Assembly (NCBI GenBank): GCA_019314005.1 | Contig: JAFDAE010000065.1 | Span: 1-9,306 of the forward strand | Source: Deltaproteobacteria bacterium | Lineage (GTDB): Bacteria; Desulfobacterota; Desulfobacteria; C00003060; C00003106 | Length of the DNA stretch: 9,306 nt | Direction: 5' to 3' | Shown: positions 1 through 6,679 of the stretch, one piece after another | Layout of the letters: each line of letters starts with the position of its first letter | How positions within the stretch are numbered: position 1 is the stretch's first letter | The notes under the pieces: model-generated | Seen by the model: only the letters and a program-made list of their open reading frames with translations | Databases searched by the model: none | Told to the model about the DNA's origin: nothing | Translations under genes and position numbers: made by a program

Positions 1-270
1 GCAAAGCCGGTTACAAACGATAGAGGAATGACCCTCTGTGGCGCAGGTATCGAGCTTACTGAAGAGATGATTAATCGCCTGTCCAATATGGAAGTAGCGC
101 GAATCACAGTGGAGGGGCATCCTATAGATACGGGAGAGAGTGTCAAAAGTCTCAGCCAACTGATAGACGAACTTAATGTCCGTTTCAGATATGTGGAAGG
201 AGACCCACTCATGATAAAGATCAAAAACATCTTATTAGAACGTTGCAAGCAAAAGGCCGGAGAAGAATAA
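1..270 (+). CDS. C-terminal part of a small conserved protein preceding HDOD (5' end outside window)
   Basis: The frame is open from base 1 to the TAA at 268-270, so the start lies upstream of the window; the ATG at 28 is internal. The visible 89 residues begin with a segment of the form A-K-P-V-x-N-x-R-G-x-x-L-x-x-x-G-x-x-L-T, followed by a helix and I-x-V-E-G-H-P. That pattern is familiar from short proteins in proteobacterial signalling operons, of the 'lkpGmvla.dv...Gr.Ll..G..Lt' type, often encoded next to HDOD or HD-GYP genes. The rest is an acidic, helix-rich tail with no recognisable catalytic motif. The gene stops 2 bases before the ATG of the HDOD gene, and its last codons carry that gene's Shine-Dalgarno, so the two are probably translationally coupled. 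The exact function is unknown. The family match is from memory of the sequence pattern only. Confidence 0.75.
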   Translation, partial: AKPVTNDRGMTLCGAGIELTEEMINRLSNMEVARITVEGHPIDTGESVKSLSQLIDELNVRFRYVEGDPLMIKIKNILLERCKQKAGEE

Positions 271-272
271 GA

Positions 273-1130
273 ATGCAAGTCGACAAAGAAGCTGTCAGAA
301 AACGCGTGGAGGCTATGCAAAGTCTCCCTACCCTGCCCGGCATCTTTGATAAAATCAGCCGCTTGATGGAAAATTCCGAGACAGCTGCCGAGGACATTGC
401 AAAGGTGATCTCCTCTGATCAGGCTCTGTCCGCCAAAATTCTTAGGGTTGTAAACTCCGCGTTCTATGGGTTTCCGGGTCGCATCTCAAACGTCACACAT
501 GCCCTTATCATATTAGGGTTCGATGTTGTCAAAGGACTTATACTCAGCACCTCGGTTTTTGATATGATGCTTGCCAGGGGATTCGACGGGCTGTGGAAGC
601 ACTCTCTCGGGTGTGCCATGGCCGCCGGAGTCATTGCCAGAAAAACAAAGGACCCAAATCCTGAGGAGGTGTCGGTCGCCGGGCTTTTGCACGATATAGG
701 AAAGGTGATCATAAGGATTGAACTTCCGGAAGAATCAGATCTGATAGACACAGTGGCTGCGGAAAAACAAATCTTAACGTATGAGGCGGAGGAAGAAATC
801 CTCGGGTTCAACCATACTACTGTCGGCAAATGGGTTTGTCAAAAATGGAACCTCCCAAACAAGCTCGCAGATCCCATCACCTATCACGACAACCCCGATC
901 TTGCGCGCCTCGCTCGGAAACCGACCGCCATTATCCATGTCGCCAATATCCTTGTCAGAGGGATCGGTTTTGGCTTCCCGGGAGACAATCTGGTCCCTCG
1001 AATTGAGCCTAAGGCCTGGAAGGCTCTCAACATCTCCGACTCACTTCTGGTAGAAATCATCGGTGAAATGGACGATAGGCTGGAAGATGCCGAAGATTTC
1101 TTTTCAGACGGTGATAATGAGACAGAATGA
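273..1130 (+). CDS. HDOD domain signalling protein
   Basis: This 285-residue protein is an HDOD (HD-related output domain) protein, a regulatory relative of HD phosphohydrolases used as a signalling output. The diagnostic N-terminal block runs from about residue 17 to 95: L-P-T-L-P near the start, then I-A-x-V-I-S-S-D-Q-A-L-S-A-K-I-L, V-N-S-A-F-Y-G and I-x-N-V-T-H-A-L-I-I-L-G. Several HD-type residues are kept: H110 in W-K-H-S, H140-D141 in L-L-H-D-I-G-K, H181 and H205-D206. A residual metal site is therefore possible, but most HDOD proteins are considered non-catalytic. I chose the ATG at 273 because a GGAG (259-262) lies 10 bases upstream; a TTG at 243 in the same frame would overlap the previous gene deeply. 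The 3' end overlaps the next gene as ATGA (1127-1130). Confidence 0.93.
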   Translation: MQVDKEAVRKRVEAMQSLPTLPGIFDKISRLMENSETAAEDIAKVISSDQALSAKILRVVNSAFYGFPGRISNVTHALIILGFDVVKGLILSTSVFDMMLARGFDGLWKHSLGCAMAAGVIARKTKDPNPEEVSVAGLLHDIGKVIIRIELPEESDLIDTVAAEKQILTYEAEEEILGFNHTTVGKWVCQKWNLPNKLADPITYHDNPDLARLARKPTAIIHVANILVRGIGFGFPGDNLVPRIEPKAWKALNISDSLLVEIIGEMDDRLEDAEDFFSDGDNETE

Positions 1131-2086
1131 GACAAGTCAAAAAAAGAGTGCTGATTATAGGCAGCGATTCTCCTGACGCGGATGAGATAAAACAACTCTT
1201 AGAAAAGGACACAAAACATTTTATTGTTTATACGGCAGAGTCTTCTCTCCGTGCCCTTGATACGATTTACAGTGAGCCTCCGGACCTTATCATTCTTCAT
1301 CAGTCATTTGAAACAGGCGATTGGAAGGACCTTTGCCGCAGGATTAAAGCGGATACCGTCTTTAGTCATTTACCGATTGTTCTCGTGTTACAACCGATTG
1401 GGCACGACTTTGAAATCGACTGGGACAGTCTTCCGGTTGACGACTATCTTGAACAACCACTAAATCACAAAGAGATACGCTCAAGACTTTCCCTTACCTT
1501 TGCTCGAGCAGTAAGGATGAGCGATGCCAATCCCCTGAGTCGCCTTCCCGGCAACCATTCCATTATGAAAGATATACAGGCGCGAATTGATGATGAACGT
1601 GTCTTTGCCGTGGGCTATGTGGACCTTGATTATTTCAAGTCGTATAACGACAAATACGGCTTCCTTAGAGGAGACGAGATACTCAAGATGACCGCCCGTC
1701 TCCTGACAAACGCCATACGAAACCTCAACTCTCCAGAGGCGTTTGTAGGGCATGTCGGTGGAGATGACTTTGTCTTTATTATCCCTCCTGATAATGTTGA
1801 TAGTGTATGCAACGAGGTCATAAAAAATTTCGATCTGATCGTAGGCAACTTTTACGATGAGGATGACAGGATACGAGGCTACATCGACTCTACAAATCGC
1901 AAAGGGGGAAAAGAGCGTTTTCCTATTATGTCGATTTCGATAGCGGTTGTCACAACCGAATATAGGCCTGTCAAGCATATCGGACAGATTGGCGCAATCG
2001 CGGCAGAGATGAAAAAGCGCGTTAAAGCTATGGATGGGAGTTGTTATCTAAAAGACTTGCGAGGTTCAAAGAACGCTAGCTTGTAG
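1127..2086 (+). CDS. Degenerate receiver-GGDEF protein (probable diguanylate cyclase)
   Basis: This 319-residue protein has two domains. Residues 5-125 have the fold pattern of a response-regulator receiver (VLIIGSDSPD; PPDLIILH; HLPIVLVLQ; DDYLEQPL). However, the phosphorylatable Asp is His58, the switch Thr/Ser is Leu88 and the conserved Lys is Gln110, so phosphorylation by a histidine kinase is unlikely. Residues 135-310 form a GGDEF domain with V-D-L-D-Y-F-K-S-Y-N-D at 165-175 (metal ligand D166) and the active-site motif GGDDF at 211-215. It also has the RGDEIL and late A-E-M-K-K-R-V-K blocks of cyclases. The residues nine to six before GGDDF (203-206) are S-P-E-A, not R-x-x-D, so the product-inhibition I-site is absent. 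It should make c-di-GMP from two GTP in the cytoplasm. It is the last gene of the operon, with a 4-base overlap with the HDOD gene. Confidence 0.93.
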   Translation: MRQVKKRVLIIGSDSPDADEIKQLLEKDTKHFIVYTAESSLRALDTIYSEPPDLIILHQSFETGDWKDLCRRIKADTVFSHLPIVLVLQPIGHDFEIDWDSLPVDDYLEQPLNHKEIRSRLSLTFARAVRMSDANPLSRLPGNHSIMKDIQARIDDERVFAVGYVDLDYFKSYNDKYGFLRGDEILKMTARLLTNAIRNLNSPEAFVGHVGGDDFVFIIPPDNVDSVCNEVIKNFDLIVGNFYDEDDRIRGYIDSTNRKGGKERFPIMSISIAVVTTEYRPVKHIGQIGAIAAEMKKRVKAMDGSCYLKDLRGSKNASL

Positions 2087-2531
2087 GTATAAGTGTCCGC
2101 AAGATATCCTCGTTTCCTATAATTCCCACCAGCTTACCTTGATCCACGACCGGCAATGTATGGATGTTCTTGCTCACCATGAGGGTGGCGATCTCTTCAA
2201 GACCGGTATCAAGTCCAACCGTTATGGGGTTTAGGGTCATAGCCTCTTCTACAGAAACCGCGGCTATTTTTTTCACTTCCTTTTCTAAGTTCTTGTATGA
2301 AGCCAACGGAATAAACCCGTCCAACAAGGTAATAAAGGGGGGTATGGGGAATTTTTCCTGCTGAGCAATTAGATCGCTTTGGCAGATAATCCCTTTCACC
2401 TGGCCCTGGCTATCCACCACCGGTAGCCCGTTGACGCGCTTTTCCAACAGCAGTTGGACGGCTTCGACAATGTTTGTTTCCAGAGCAACCGTAATCACCT
2501 CTTTTGTCATAATTTCTTTAGCTGTAAGCAT
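2076..2531 (-). CDS. CBS-domain pair protein
   Basis: This 151-residue stand-alone CBS (Bateman) module should bind an adenine nucleotide and act as an energy or nucleotide sensor; its partner is not known. CBS1 is about residues 1-58 (M-L-T-A-K-E-I-M start, N-G-L-P-V-V-D, V-K-G-I-I, S-D-L). A linker of about 40 residues carries aromatic and Pro residues (F-P-I-P-P-F). CBS2 is about 93-148 (E-A-M-T-x-N-P-I-T-V, H-T-L-P-V-V-D, L-V-G-I-I, N-E-D-I-L). Three in-frame starts lie close together: GTG 2540, ATG 2537 and ATG 2531. The GGAG at 2543-2540 overlaps the GTG, leaves only 2 bases before ATG 2537, and 8 before ATG 2531, so 2531 is preferred. The 3' end overlaps the convergent GGDEF gene by 11 bp. 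The region just upstream is the MITE-like element, which must hold or separate its promoter. Confidence 0.92.
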   Translation of the reverse strand: MLTAKEIMTKEVITVALETNIVEAVQLLLEKRVNGLPVVDSQGQVKGIICQSDLIAQQEKFPIPPFITLLDGFIPLASYKNLEKEVKKIAAVSVEEAMTLNPITVGLDTGLEEIATLMVSKNIHTLPVVDQGKLVGIIGNEDILRTLIPTS

Positions 2532-2539
2532 GTTCATCA

Positions 2540-2543
2540 CTCC
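2540..2543 (-). promoter_or_regulatory. Shine-Dalgarno of the CBS gene, abutting the MITE-like element
   Basis: AAAGGAG reads on the minus strand, with GGAG at 2543-2540, eight bases before ATG 2531. Its AAAGGA part is also the left copy of the direct repeat that flanks the neighbouring element, so the element is inserted exactly at the edge of the ribosome binding site. Confidence 0.7.
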
Positions 2544-2546
2544 TTT
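2541..2546. repeat. Left copy of the TCCTTT direct repeat flanking the MITE-like element
   Basis: TCCTTT immediately precedes the left inverted repeat; the same six bases immediately follow the right inverted repeat at 2689-2694. The left copy is also the complement of the CBS gene's Shine-Dalgarno. Six matching bases are suggestive but could be chance. Confidence 0.5.
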
Positions 2547-2688
2547 GAGACCTTTGCATAACTGCCATTTCTCCGTGATGCGGCGTCAGGCTTCAAATAT
2601 TAATCCTCAAAATACCTAATGTATTCCTCCGGTTAAGATTTTCGCCTTCCTTGCCTGACAAAAAAATGTCGCGTTATGCAAAGGTCTC
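2547..2688. mobile_element. 142-bp MITE-like element with 16-bp terminal inverted repeats
   Basis: The left end (2547-2562) reads GAGACCTTTGCATAAC and the right end (2673-2688) is its perfect reverse complement. The element is flanked by TCCTTT on both sides (2541-2546 and 2689-2694), a candidate 6-bp target duplication. An inner inverted repeat GTCAGGC/GCCTGAC (2585-2591 and 2653-2659) would help the whole unit fold back. There is no room for a transposase, so it would be a non-autonomous element. From memory, GAGACCTTTGCA-type ends occur in some IS5-family elements; that assignment is unverified. It separates the 3' end of the ABC operon from the CBS gene, both on the minus strand. Confidence 0.75.
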
Positions 2689-2694
2689 TCCTTT
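2689..2694. repeat. Right copy of the TCCTTT direct repeat flanking the MITE-like element
   Basis: TCCTTT directly follows the right inverted repeat and ends one base before the TAA (2696-2698, minus strand) of the ABC exporter gene. It matches the left flank at 2541-2546. Confidence 0.5.
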
Positions 2695-2695
2695 A

Positions 2696-4660
2696 TTAAA
2701 AAAACTTTTGCCTTTGATACAATTGATAATACAGCCCCTGTTGAGCGATCAGTTCGTCGTGAGCGCCGACCTCCCTGATGCGGCCTTTATGAAGAACGAT
2801 AATTCGATCTGCGTGCCGGATGGTAGATAACCGGTGCGCAACCACAATGGCTGTGCGCTTCTGCATCAACCTTAGAGTCGCCTCCTGTATCAAACGTTCG
2901 GTCTCAGTGTCTACACTTGAGGTTGCTTCATCAAGAACAAGGACCTCGGGATTGCGTGCAAGGGCTCTGCCAAAGGCTATCAGCTGCCGCTCTCCGCTCG
3001 ACAGGGTACGTCCCCCTTCCATCAGCACTGTATCAAGACCGTTAGGGAGAGCTTGTATTAACCGGCTAATATTAGAAGCAACAACAATTCCCTCCAGGTG
3101 TTCCGGAGTCATACGCGGATTTCCTTCGGTAATATTGTTTCTGATAGTATCGGCAAATAGAAATACATCCTGGGTAATCAATGCAATACGATCCCGGAGC
3201 ACGGCCTTCGGGATCCGGCGAAGGTCAACCCCGCCGATACTGATCGTTCCCTCGGTCGGATCGTAAAACCGTTCAAGAAGATGGATAAGGGTCGATTTTC
3301 CCGCTCCGGTCGGTCCAACAATGGCAACCGTCTCTCCGGGCCGAACAGCAAATGAAATGTTCTTGAGAACAGGGACTCCGTCCATGTAACAAAACGAGAC
3401 GTTCTCAAAAGAGATCGTGCCCACAGGGCCTTCAACTCCGGCAGGCGCTAGGGGATCGGGAATCTCATCTGAAGTGTCAAAGAGAAGAAAAATTCGTTCA
3501 GAGGAGGCCATTGCAGACTGCATCATATTGTATTTTTCAGCAATATCCCGAATAGGCCTGAAAAACATTTTCATGTAAGATATGAATGCCACAAGAGCCC
3601 CCAGACTGAGGTCCTGGGCAAGCACACGCGCCCCGCCATACCATATAATCAAGGCTGTGGTGACAACGCCCAATAGTTCAATAACCGGCATGAATACCGC
3701 GAATATATTGACCTGCCGCATTTCGGTCAAATAGTTTTGGTGGTTGAGCCTGCTAAAGCGCTTATAATTTTTCACCTCCTGCAGAAACAATTGGATGACG
3801 CTGATACCATCGATCGTTTCCTGAAGCCGTGTATTGATCTGTGCTATCTTAACTCGAAGTTCTCGAAAAACGTCTCGCGCCAAGCGACTGAAGTATGAAG
3901 TAGTTAAAAAAATAAGAGGGAGCATCAGAAAACAGATCAACGCAAGTTGCCAGTGAATGACAAGCAGCGCTGTTATGATTCCGATCAGCATGAAGATATC
4001 CTTGAAGAAGACCGTGATAATCGATGTCAATAGTTCATGGAGGTTTTGAACATCGTTGGTAACGCGGGTGACCAGGCGGCCGACCGGATTCTTGGTAAAG
4101 AACTCTAGGGAACGACGTTGAAGATGGTTAAACAGGCTTGTCCTCAGATCATGGATAATGGATTGCCCAGCGTATTCCATTATGATTACATGGCCGAAGC
4201 TGAAAATGAAATGGCACACAATAATAGCGACAAATATCAGGGCAATCCGGGCAACACCGGCATAATCCCTCCCTCGGAGATCCGCCAGGTCGGCTTTGCT
4301 CAGTTTGGAAAGCTCTTGATAAGGAATTCGCGCAAACGGATCGTGGATTTCAAAAACCGAGGGGTATTGCTTAACTACCTTTTCAACCTCCGGGAGGCGC
4401 ATGTCAACCACATAAAAGCGCTGTTGTTTTTCAGCTTCCACCCCCTCCTTAGGAATGTCCTGAACAATGTACCGATCAATCGCTATTTTGGTCAAATATG
4501 GAAGGGTGAGGTCCAGGGCAGTGATAGCTGTTGTCAAAACGATGGAAAGCAAAAAGAGGCGCCGGTAAGAAGAAATATATGTAAAGAGTCTTTTCAGCAA
4601 TCCTACATCATATGGCTTGCCAAGTTGATCCTCTTCAAAATATCCGTAGTTAATTCTCAT
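2696..4660 (-). CDS. ABC exporter half-transporter with catalytic Glu and periplasmic insertion (heterodimer subunit B)
   Basis: This 654-residue protein combines a transmembrane domain (about 30-370) with an ATPase domain (about 414-650), as in type IV ABC exporters of the YheH/BmrD/MdlB class. It shows Walker A GPTGAGKST (449-457), Q-loop Q497, Walker B VLVLDE with the catalytic Glu578, and H-loop His609. Its signature motif is altered to LSSGERQ (553-559) from LSGGQ. Between the first two membrane segments lies a charged insertion of about 75 residues (62-137) absent from its partner; by topology it would be extracytoplasmic. The ATG at 4660 lies 11 bases inside the upstream gene, so the two subunits are probably translationally coupled and made in equal amounts. 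The substrate cannot be predicted: drugs, lipids and peptides are all possible. The gene ends just before the MITE-like element. Confidence 0.95.
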   Translation of the reverse strand: MRINYGYFEEDQLGKPYDVGLLKRLFTYISSYRRLFLLSIVLTTAITALDLTLPYLTKIAIDRYIVQDIPKEGVEAEKQQRFYVVDMRLPEVEKVVKQYPSVFEIHDPFARIPYQELSKLSKADLADLRGRDYAGVARIALIFVAIIVCHFIFSFGHVIIMEYAGQSIIHDLRTSLFNHLQRRSLEFFTKNPVGRLVTRVTNDVQNLHELLTSIITVFFKDIFMLIGIITALLVIHWQLALICFLMLPLIFLTTSYFSRLARDVFRELRVKIAQINTRLQETIDGISVIQLFLQEVKNYKRFSRLNHQNYLTEMRQVNIFAVFMPVIELLGVVTTALIIWYGGARVLAQDLSLGALVAFISYMKMFFRPIRDIAEKYNMMQSAMASSERIFLLFDTSDEIPDPLAPAGVEGPVGTISFENVSFCYMDGVPVLKNISFAVRPGETVAIVGPTGAGKSTLIHLLERFYDPTEGTISIGGVDLRRIPKAVLRDRIALITQDVFLFADTIRNNITEGNPRMTPEHLEGIVVASNISRLIQALPNGLDTVLMEGGRTLSSGERQLIAFGRALARNPEVLVLDEATSSVDTETERLIQEATLRLMQKRTAIVVAHRLSTIRHADRIIVLHKGRIREVGAHDELIAQQGLYYQLYQRQKFF

Positions 4661-6398
4661 ATTCCAACTCTTCTTCTATCTCCTGCCAGCGATACATATT
4701 GCTGTAAAATCCTTCCCGGCTCATCAGTTCTTCATGGGTTCCGGAGTCAGTGATTCGACCCTCTTCAAGCACTATAATCAAATCGGCATGGCGAACGTGG
4801 TTTAGTCTATGAGAGACCATTACTGTTGTCAGTTTTGGAGAAAGATTCCTTATAGAGGCAAGAATGGCCGCGGCAGTATCGGTATCCACCTGGCTCAGGG
4901 AGTCATCGAGGACCATAATAGGCGCTGACACAAGAAAAGCCCTTGCCAGGGCAAGACGCTGCCGTTGTCCGCCTGAAAGCGTAACCCCTTTTTCGCCGAT
5001 TAGTGTATCAAATCGATCAGTGAACCCCATAATAGTTTCATAAAAGCCGGCTGCGCGAGCAGCTTTTATAATCTCTTCCTCTGAAGCATCGTCTCTGCCG
5101 AAACAGAGGTTCTCACGGACAGTTCCGGAAAAAAGAAAGGCATCCTGCGGGACTACTACTGTGTGGGATCGGAGTGTATGAAGCGATATCTTGCGCACAT
5201 CAATTCCGTCGATCAGGATACGCCCACTCGTTGTGTCTACAAGTCTCGGGATAAGGTGACAAAGCGTGGTCTTACCGCTCCCCGTGGGTCCCACCACTCC
5301 GAGAGTCCGGCCTGATTCCAGTGAAAAGGCAATGTTGGAAAGTACGTACGGCATATCCTGATTATACCTGAAACTTACCTCATCAAAGACTATATCTCCC
5401 TTAAGGGTTTCAGCAGTGCAAGGTTCTTCGGGGCTTTGGATATCAGACTTTGTTTCAAGAACTGCGTTTATCCTGTCTAAAGACGCCGCCCCCCGTTGTA
5501 TCAGATTTACGACCCATCCCATAGCCATCATGGGCCATGTGAGAAGGCCCAGGTAACTTATGAAGGCAACGAAATCACCAGGCGTAATGGTAAAGGTGAT
5601 AGTCTGCCGCCCCCCCAGATAGAGCACTATGGCCACACTCATACTGGAAAAAAACATCATGCCTGGAGAAATAAAGCCGGTAAGCCTGACCAGCCGCAGA
5701 TTTTTTGCCAGATAGTCTCTCGAAACATCAGAAAGTCTCTTCGCTTGCATCGCCTCGCGATTATACGCCTTAATTACGCGGATGCCGGCGAAACATTCTC
5801 GTGCGACCTCGGTCATATCAGAAAATGAGGCCTGCACCTCTTTGTATCGACGGTGCATCCTCCGGCTCAAAACCCGGGTAAAGAAAACAATTATAGGCAT
5901 GGGCAAGAGCGCAAAGAGCGTCAGTGTAACATTGATGTAGAGCATAAATCCTATAGTGGCGATACCCAAAACCACGGCATCCATGAGCGCCACCATTCCC
6001 ATGCCCACAGCCATCCGCACGTTCTGTATATCATTGGTGGAGCGGGCCATCAGGTCACCGGTTTTGGTTTGGTCAAAATAGGCCGGGGAAAGTGTCTGTA
6101 TATGGGAAAAGAGCTGGTTTCTTAAGCCCTCCTCTACCCTCCGTGAGGTTCCCAGGAGACAGCGTCGCCAGACAAAGCGAAACAGTCCGATCAAGAGAGC
6201 TATTCCGACAATGTAAAAGGCATAACGAAGCAGTCCCGGAGCTGCTACAATACCGATTGTGAGATCATCAACCGCCCATTTGATAATGCGGGGGATAAGG
6301 AGCTGAAGGACGTCAACGAGGAGGAGAGAAAAAAGGCCGACTGCAATAATAGCCTTGTGTTCTACAAAGGAGGATTTGAGAAGGCGATATGATTTCAT
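4650..6398 (-). CDS. ABC exporter half-transporter with degenerate Walker B (heterodimer subunit A)
   Basis: From ATG 6398 this is a 582-residue exporter half of the YheI/BmrC/MdlA class, with a six-helix membrane domain (about 15-310) and an ATPase domain (about 335-575). It has Walker A GPTGSGKTT (370-378), Q-loop in VVPQD, canonical signature LSGGQRQ (474-480) and H-loop His530. The residue after the Walker B Asp is Asp499 (VLDDS) instead of Glu, so its own ATP site should be weakly or non-hydrolytic. This complements the partner, which keeps Glu but has a poor signature. The start is uncertain: a TTG at 6452 is in frame and would add 18 residues, and a stop at 6462-6464 limits the frame. 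The family N-terminus (M-K-S-Y-R-L-L) favours ATG 6398, although neither start has a strong Shine-Dalgarno. Confidence 0.93.
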   Translation of the reverse strand: MKSYRLLKSSFVEHKAIIAVGLFSLLLVDVLQLLIPRIIKWAVDDLTIGIVAAPGLLRYAFYIVGIALLIGLFRFVWRRCLLGTSRRVEEGLRNQLFSHIQTLSPAYFDQTKTGDLMARSTNDIQNVRMAVGMGMVALMDAVVLGIATIGFMLYINVTLTLFALLPMPIIVFFTRVLSRRMHRRYKEVQASFSDMTEVARECFAGIRVIKAYNREAMQAKRLSDVSRDYLAKNLRLVRLTGFISPGMMFFSSMSVAIVLYLGGRQTITFTITPGDFVAFISYLGLLTWPMMAMGWVVNLIQRGAASLDRINAVLETKSDIQSPEEPCTAETLKGDIVFDEVSFRYNQDMPYVLSNIAFSLESGRTLGVVGPTGSGKTTLCHLIPRLVDTTSGRILIDGIDVRKISLHTLRSHTVVVPQDAFLFSGTVRENLCFGRDDASEEEIIKAARAAGFYETIMGFTDRFDTLIGEKGVTLSGGQRQRLALARAFLVSAPIMVLDDSLSQVDTDTAAAILASIRNLSPKLTTVMVSHRLNHVRHADLIIVLEEGRITDSGTHEELMSREGFYSNMYRWQEIEEELEYEN

Positions 6399-6486
6399 AC
6401 CAGGGGCCCCAATCGGGGGGAAATCGAAGCATGATAGTGACCGATCTTCCAAATAGCGGTGTTATTCCGGTTCCTTGTTATGTTCG

Positions 6487-6495
6487 ATTTTATCA
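6487..6495 (-). promoter_or_regulatory. Possible extended -10 promoter for the ABC exporter operon
   Basis: The minus strand reads TGATAAAAT at 6495-6487, an extended -10 box (TGnTAAAAT, five of six to TATAAT). No good -35 lies 17 bases upstream. It would start transcription near 6480, about 80 bases before ATG 6398 and about 28 before TTG 6452. This is only the best candidate in an otherwise featureless 280-bp intergenic region (6399-6679). Confidence 0.3.
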
Positions 6496-6648
6496 AGGCA
6501 GGGATGATTTTTATAGACAAGTTGCTCCTTTTTCTTACAATAAAGAGCTTGAAATGTACGGCACGAACCAGACCCGTCGACTGACCCCTCTTCAGGCCAT
6601 GACGCATGCGCACATCGCATATCACAGAACTGCAATTATTTACTCCTT

Positions 6649-6668
6649 GAGACCTTTGCAAAGGTCTC
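6649..6668. repeat. 20-bp perfect palindrome built from two abutted GAGACCTTTGCA repeat ends
   Basis: GAGACCTTTGCAAAGGTCTC is perfectly self-complementary. Each half is the first ten bases of the terminal repeat of the element at 2547-2688, and the repeat identity runs to 12 bases because the two ends overlap by four bases at the centre. It looks like an element whose interior was lost, or a head-to-head fusion of two ends. It lies 11 bases beyond the PilZ stop codon. As RNA it would form a strong hairpin, but no T-run follows on either strand, so it is not a standard terminator. Confidence 0.8.
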
Positions 6669-6679
6669 TTCATCAATAC

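Noticed and set aside
243..275. TTG 243 as the start of the HDOD protein
   Set aside because: It would overlap the previous gene by 28 bases and lacks a ribosome site, whereas ATG 273 has one.
2657..2670. GACA-A6-TGTC as a terminator for the ABC operon
   Set aside because: A 4-bp stem is too weak, and the T-run lies in the loop, not after the stem.
6402..6416. GGGGCCCC palindrome just upstream of the ABC start as an operator or ribosome site
   Set aside because: It is only an 8-bp GC-rich palindrome with no matching half-sites nearby and poor Shine-Dalgarno character, so there is not enough to call a site.
2547..6668. The ABC exporter pair as cargo of a large composite transposon between repeat copies
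   Set aside because: The right end at 2673-2688 already pairs with its own left end at 2547, the flanking direct repeats fit that short element, and no transposase gene is present.
6395..6676. 93-codon open frame on the minus strand upstream of the ABC genes
   Set aside because: It is rich in Arg, Asn and Ile with no domain pattern, overlaps the ABC N-terminus in another frame, and runs through the palindromic repeat; it is most likely chance.
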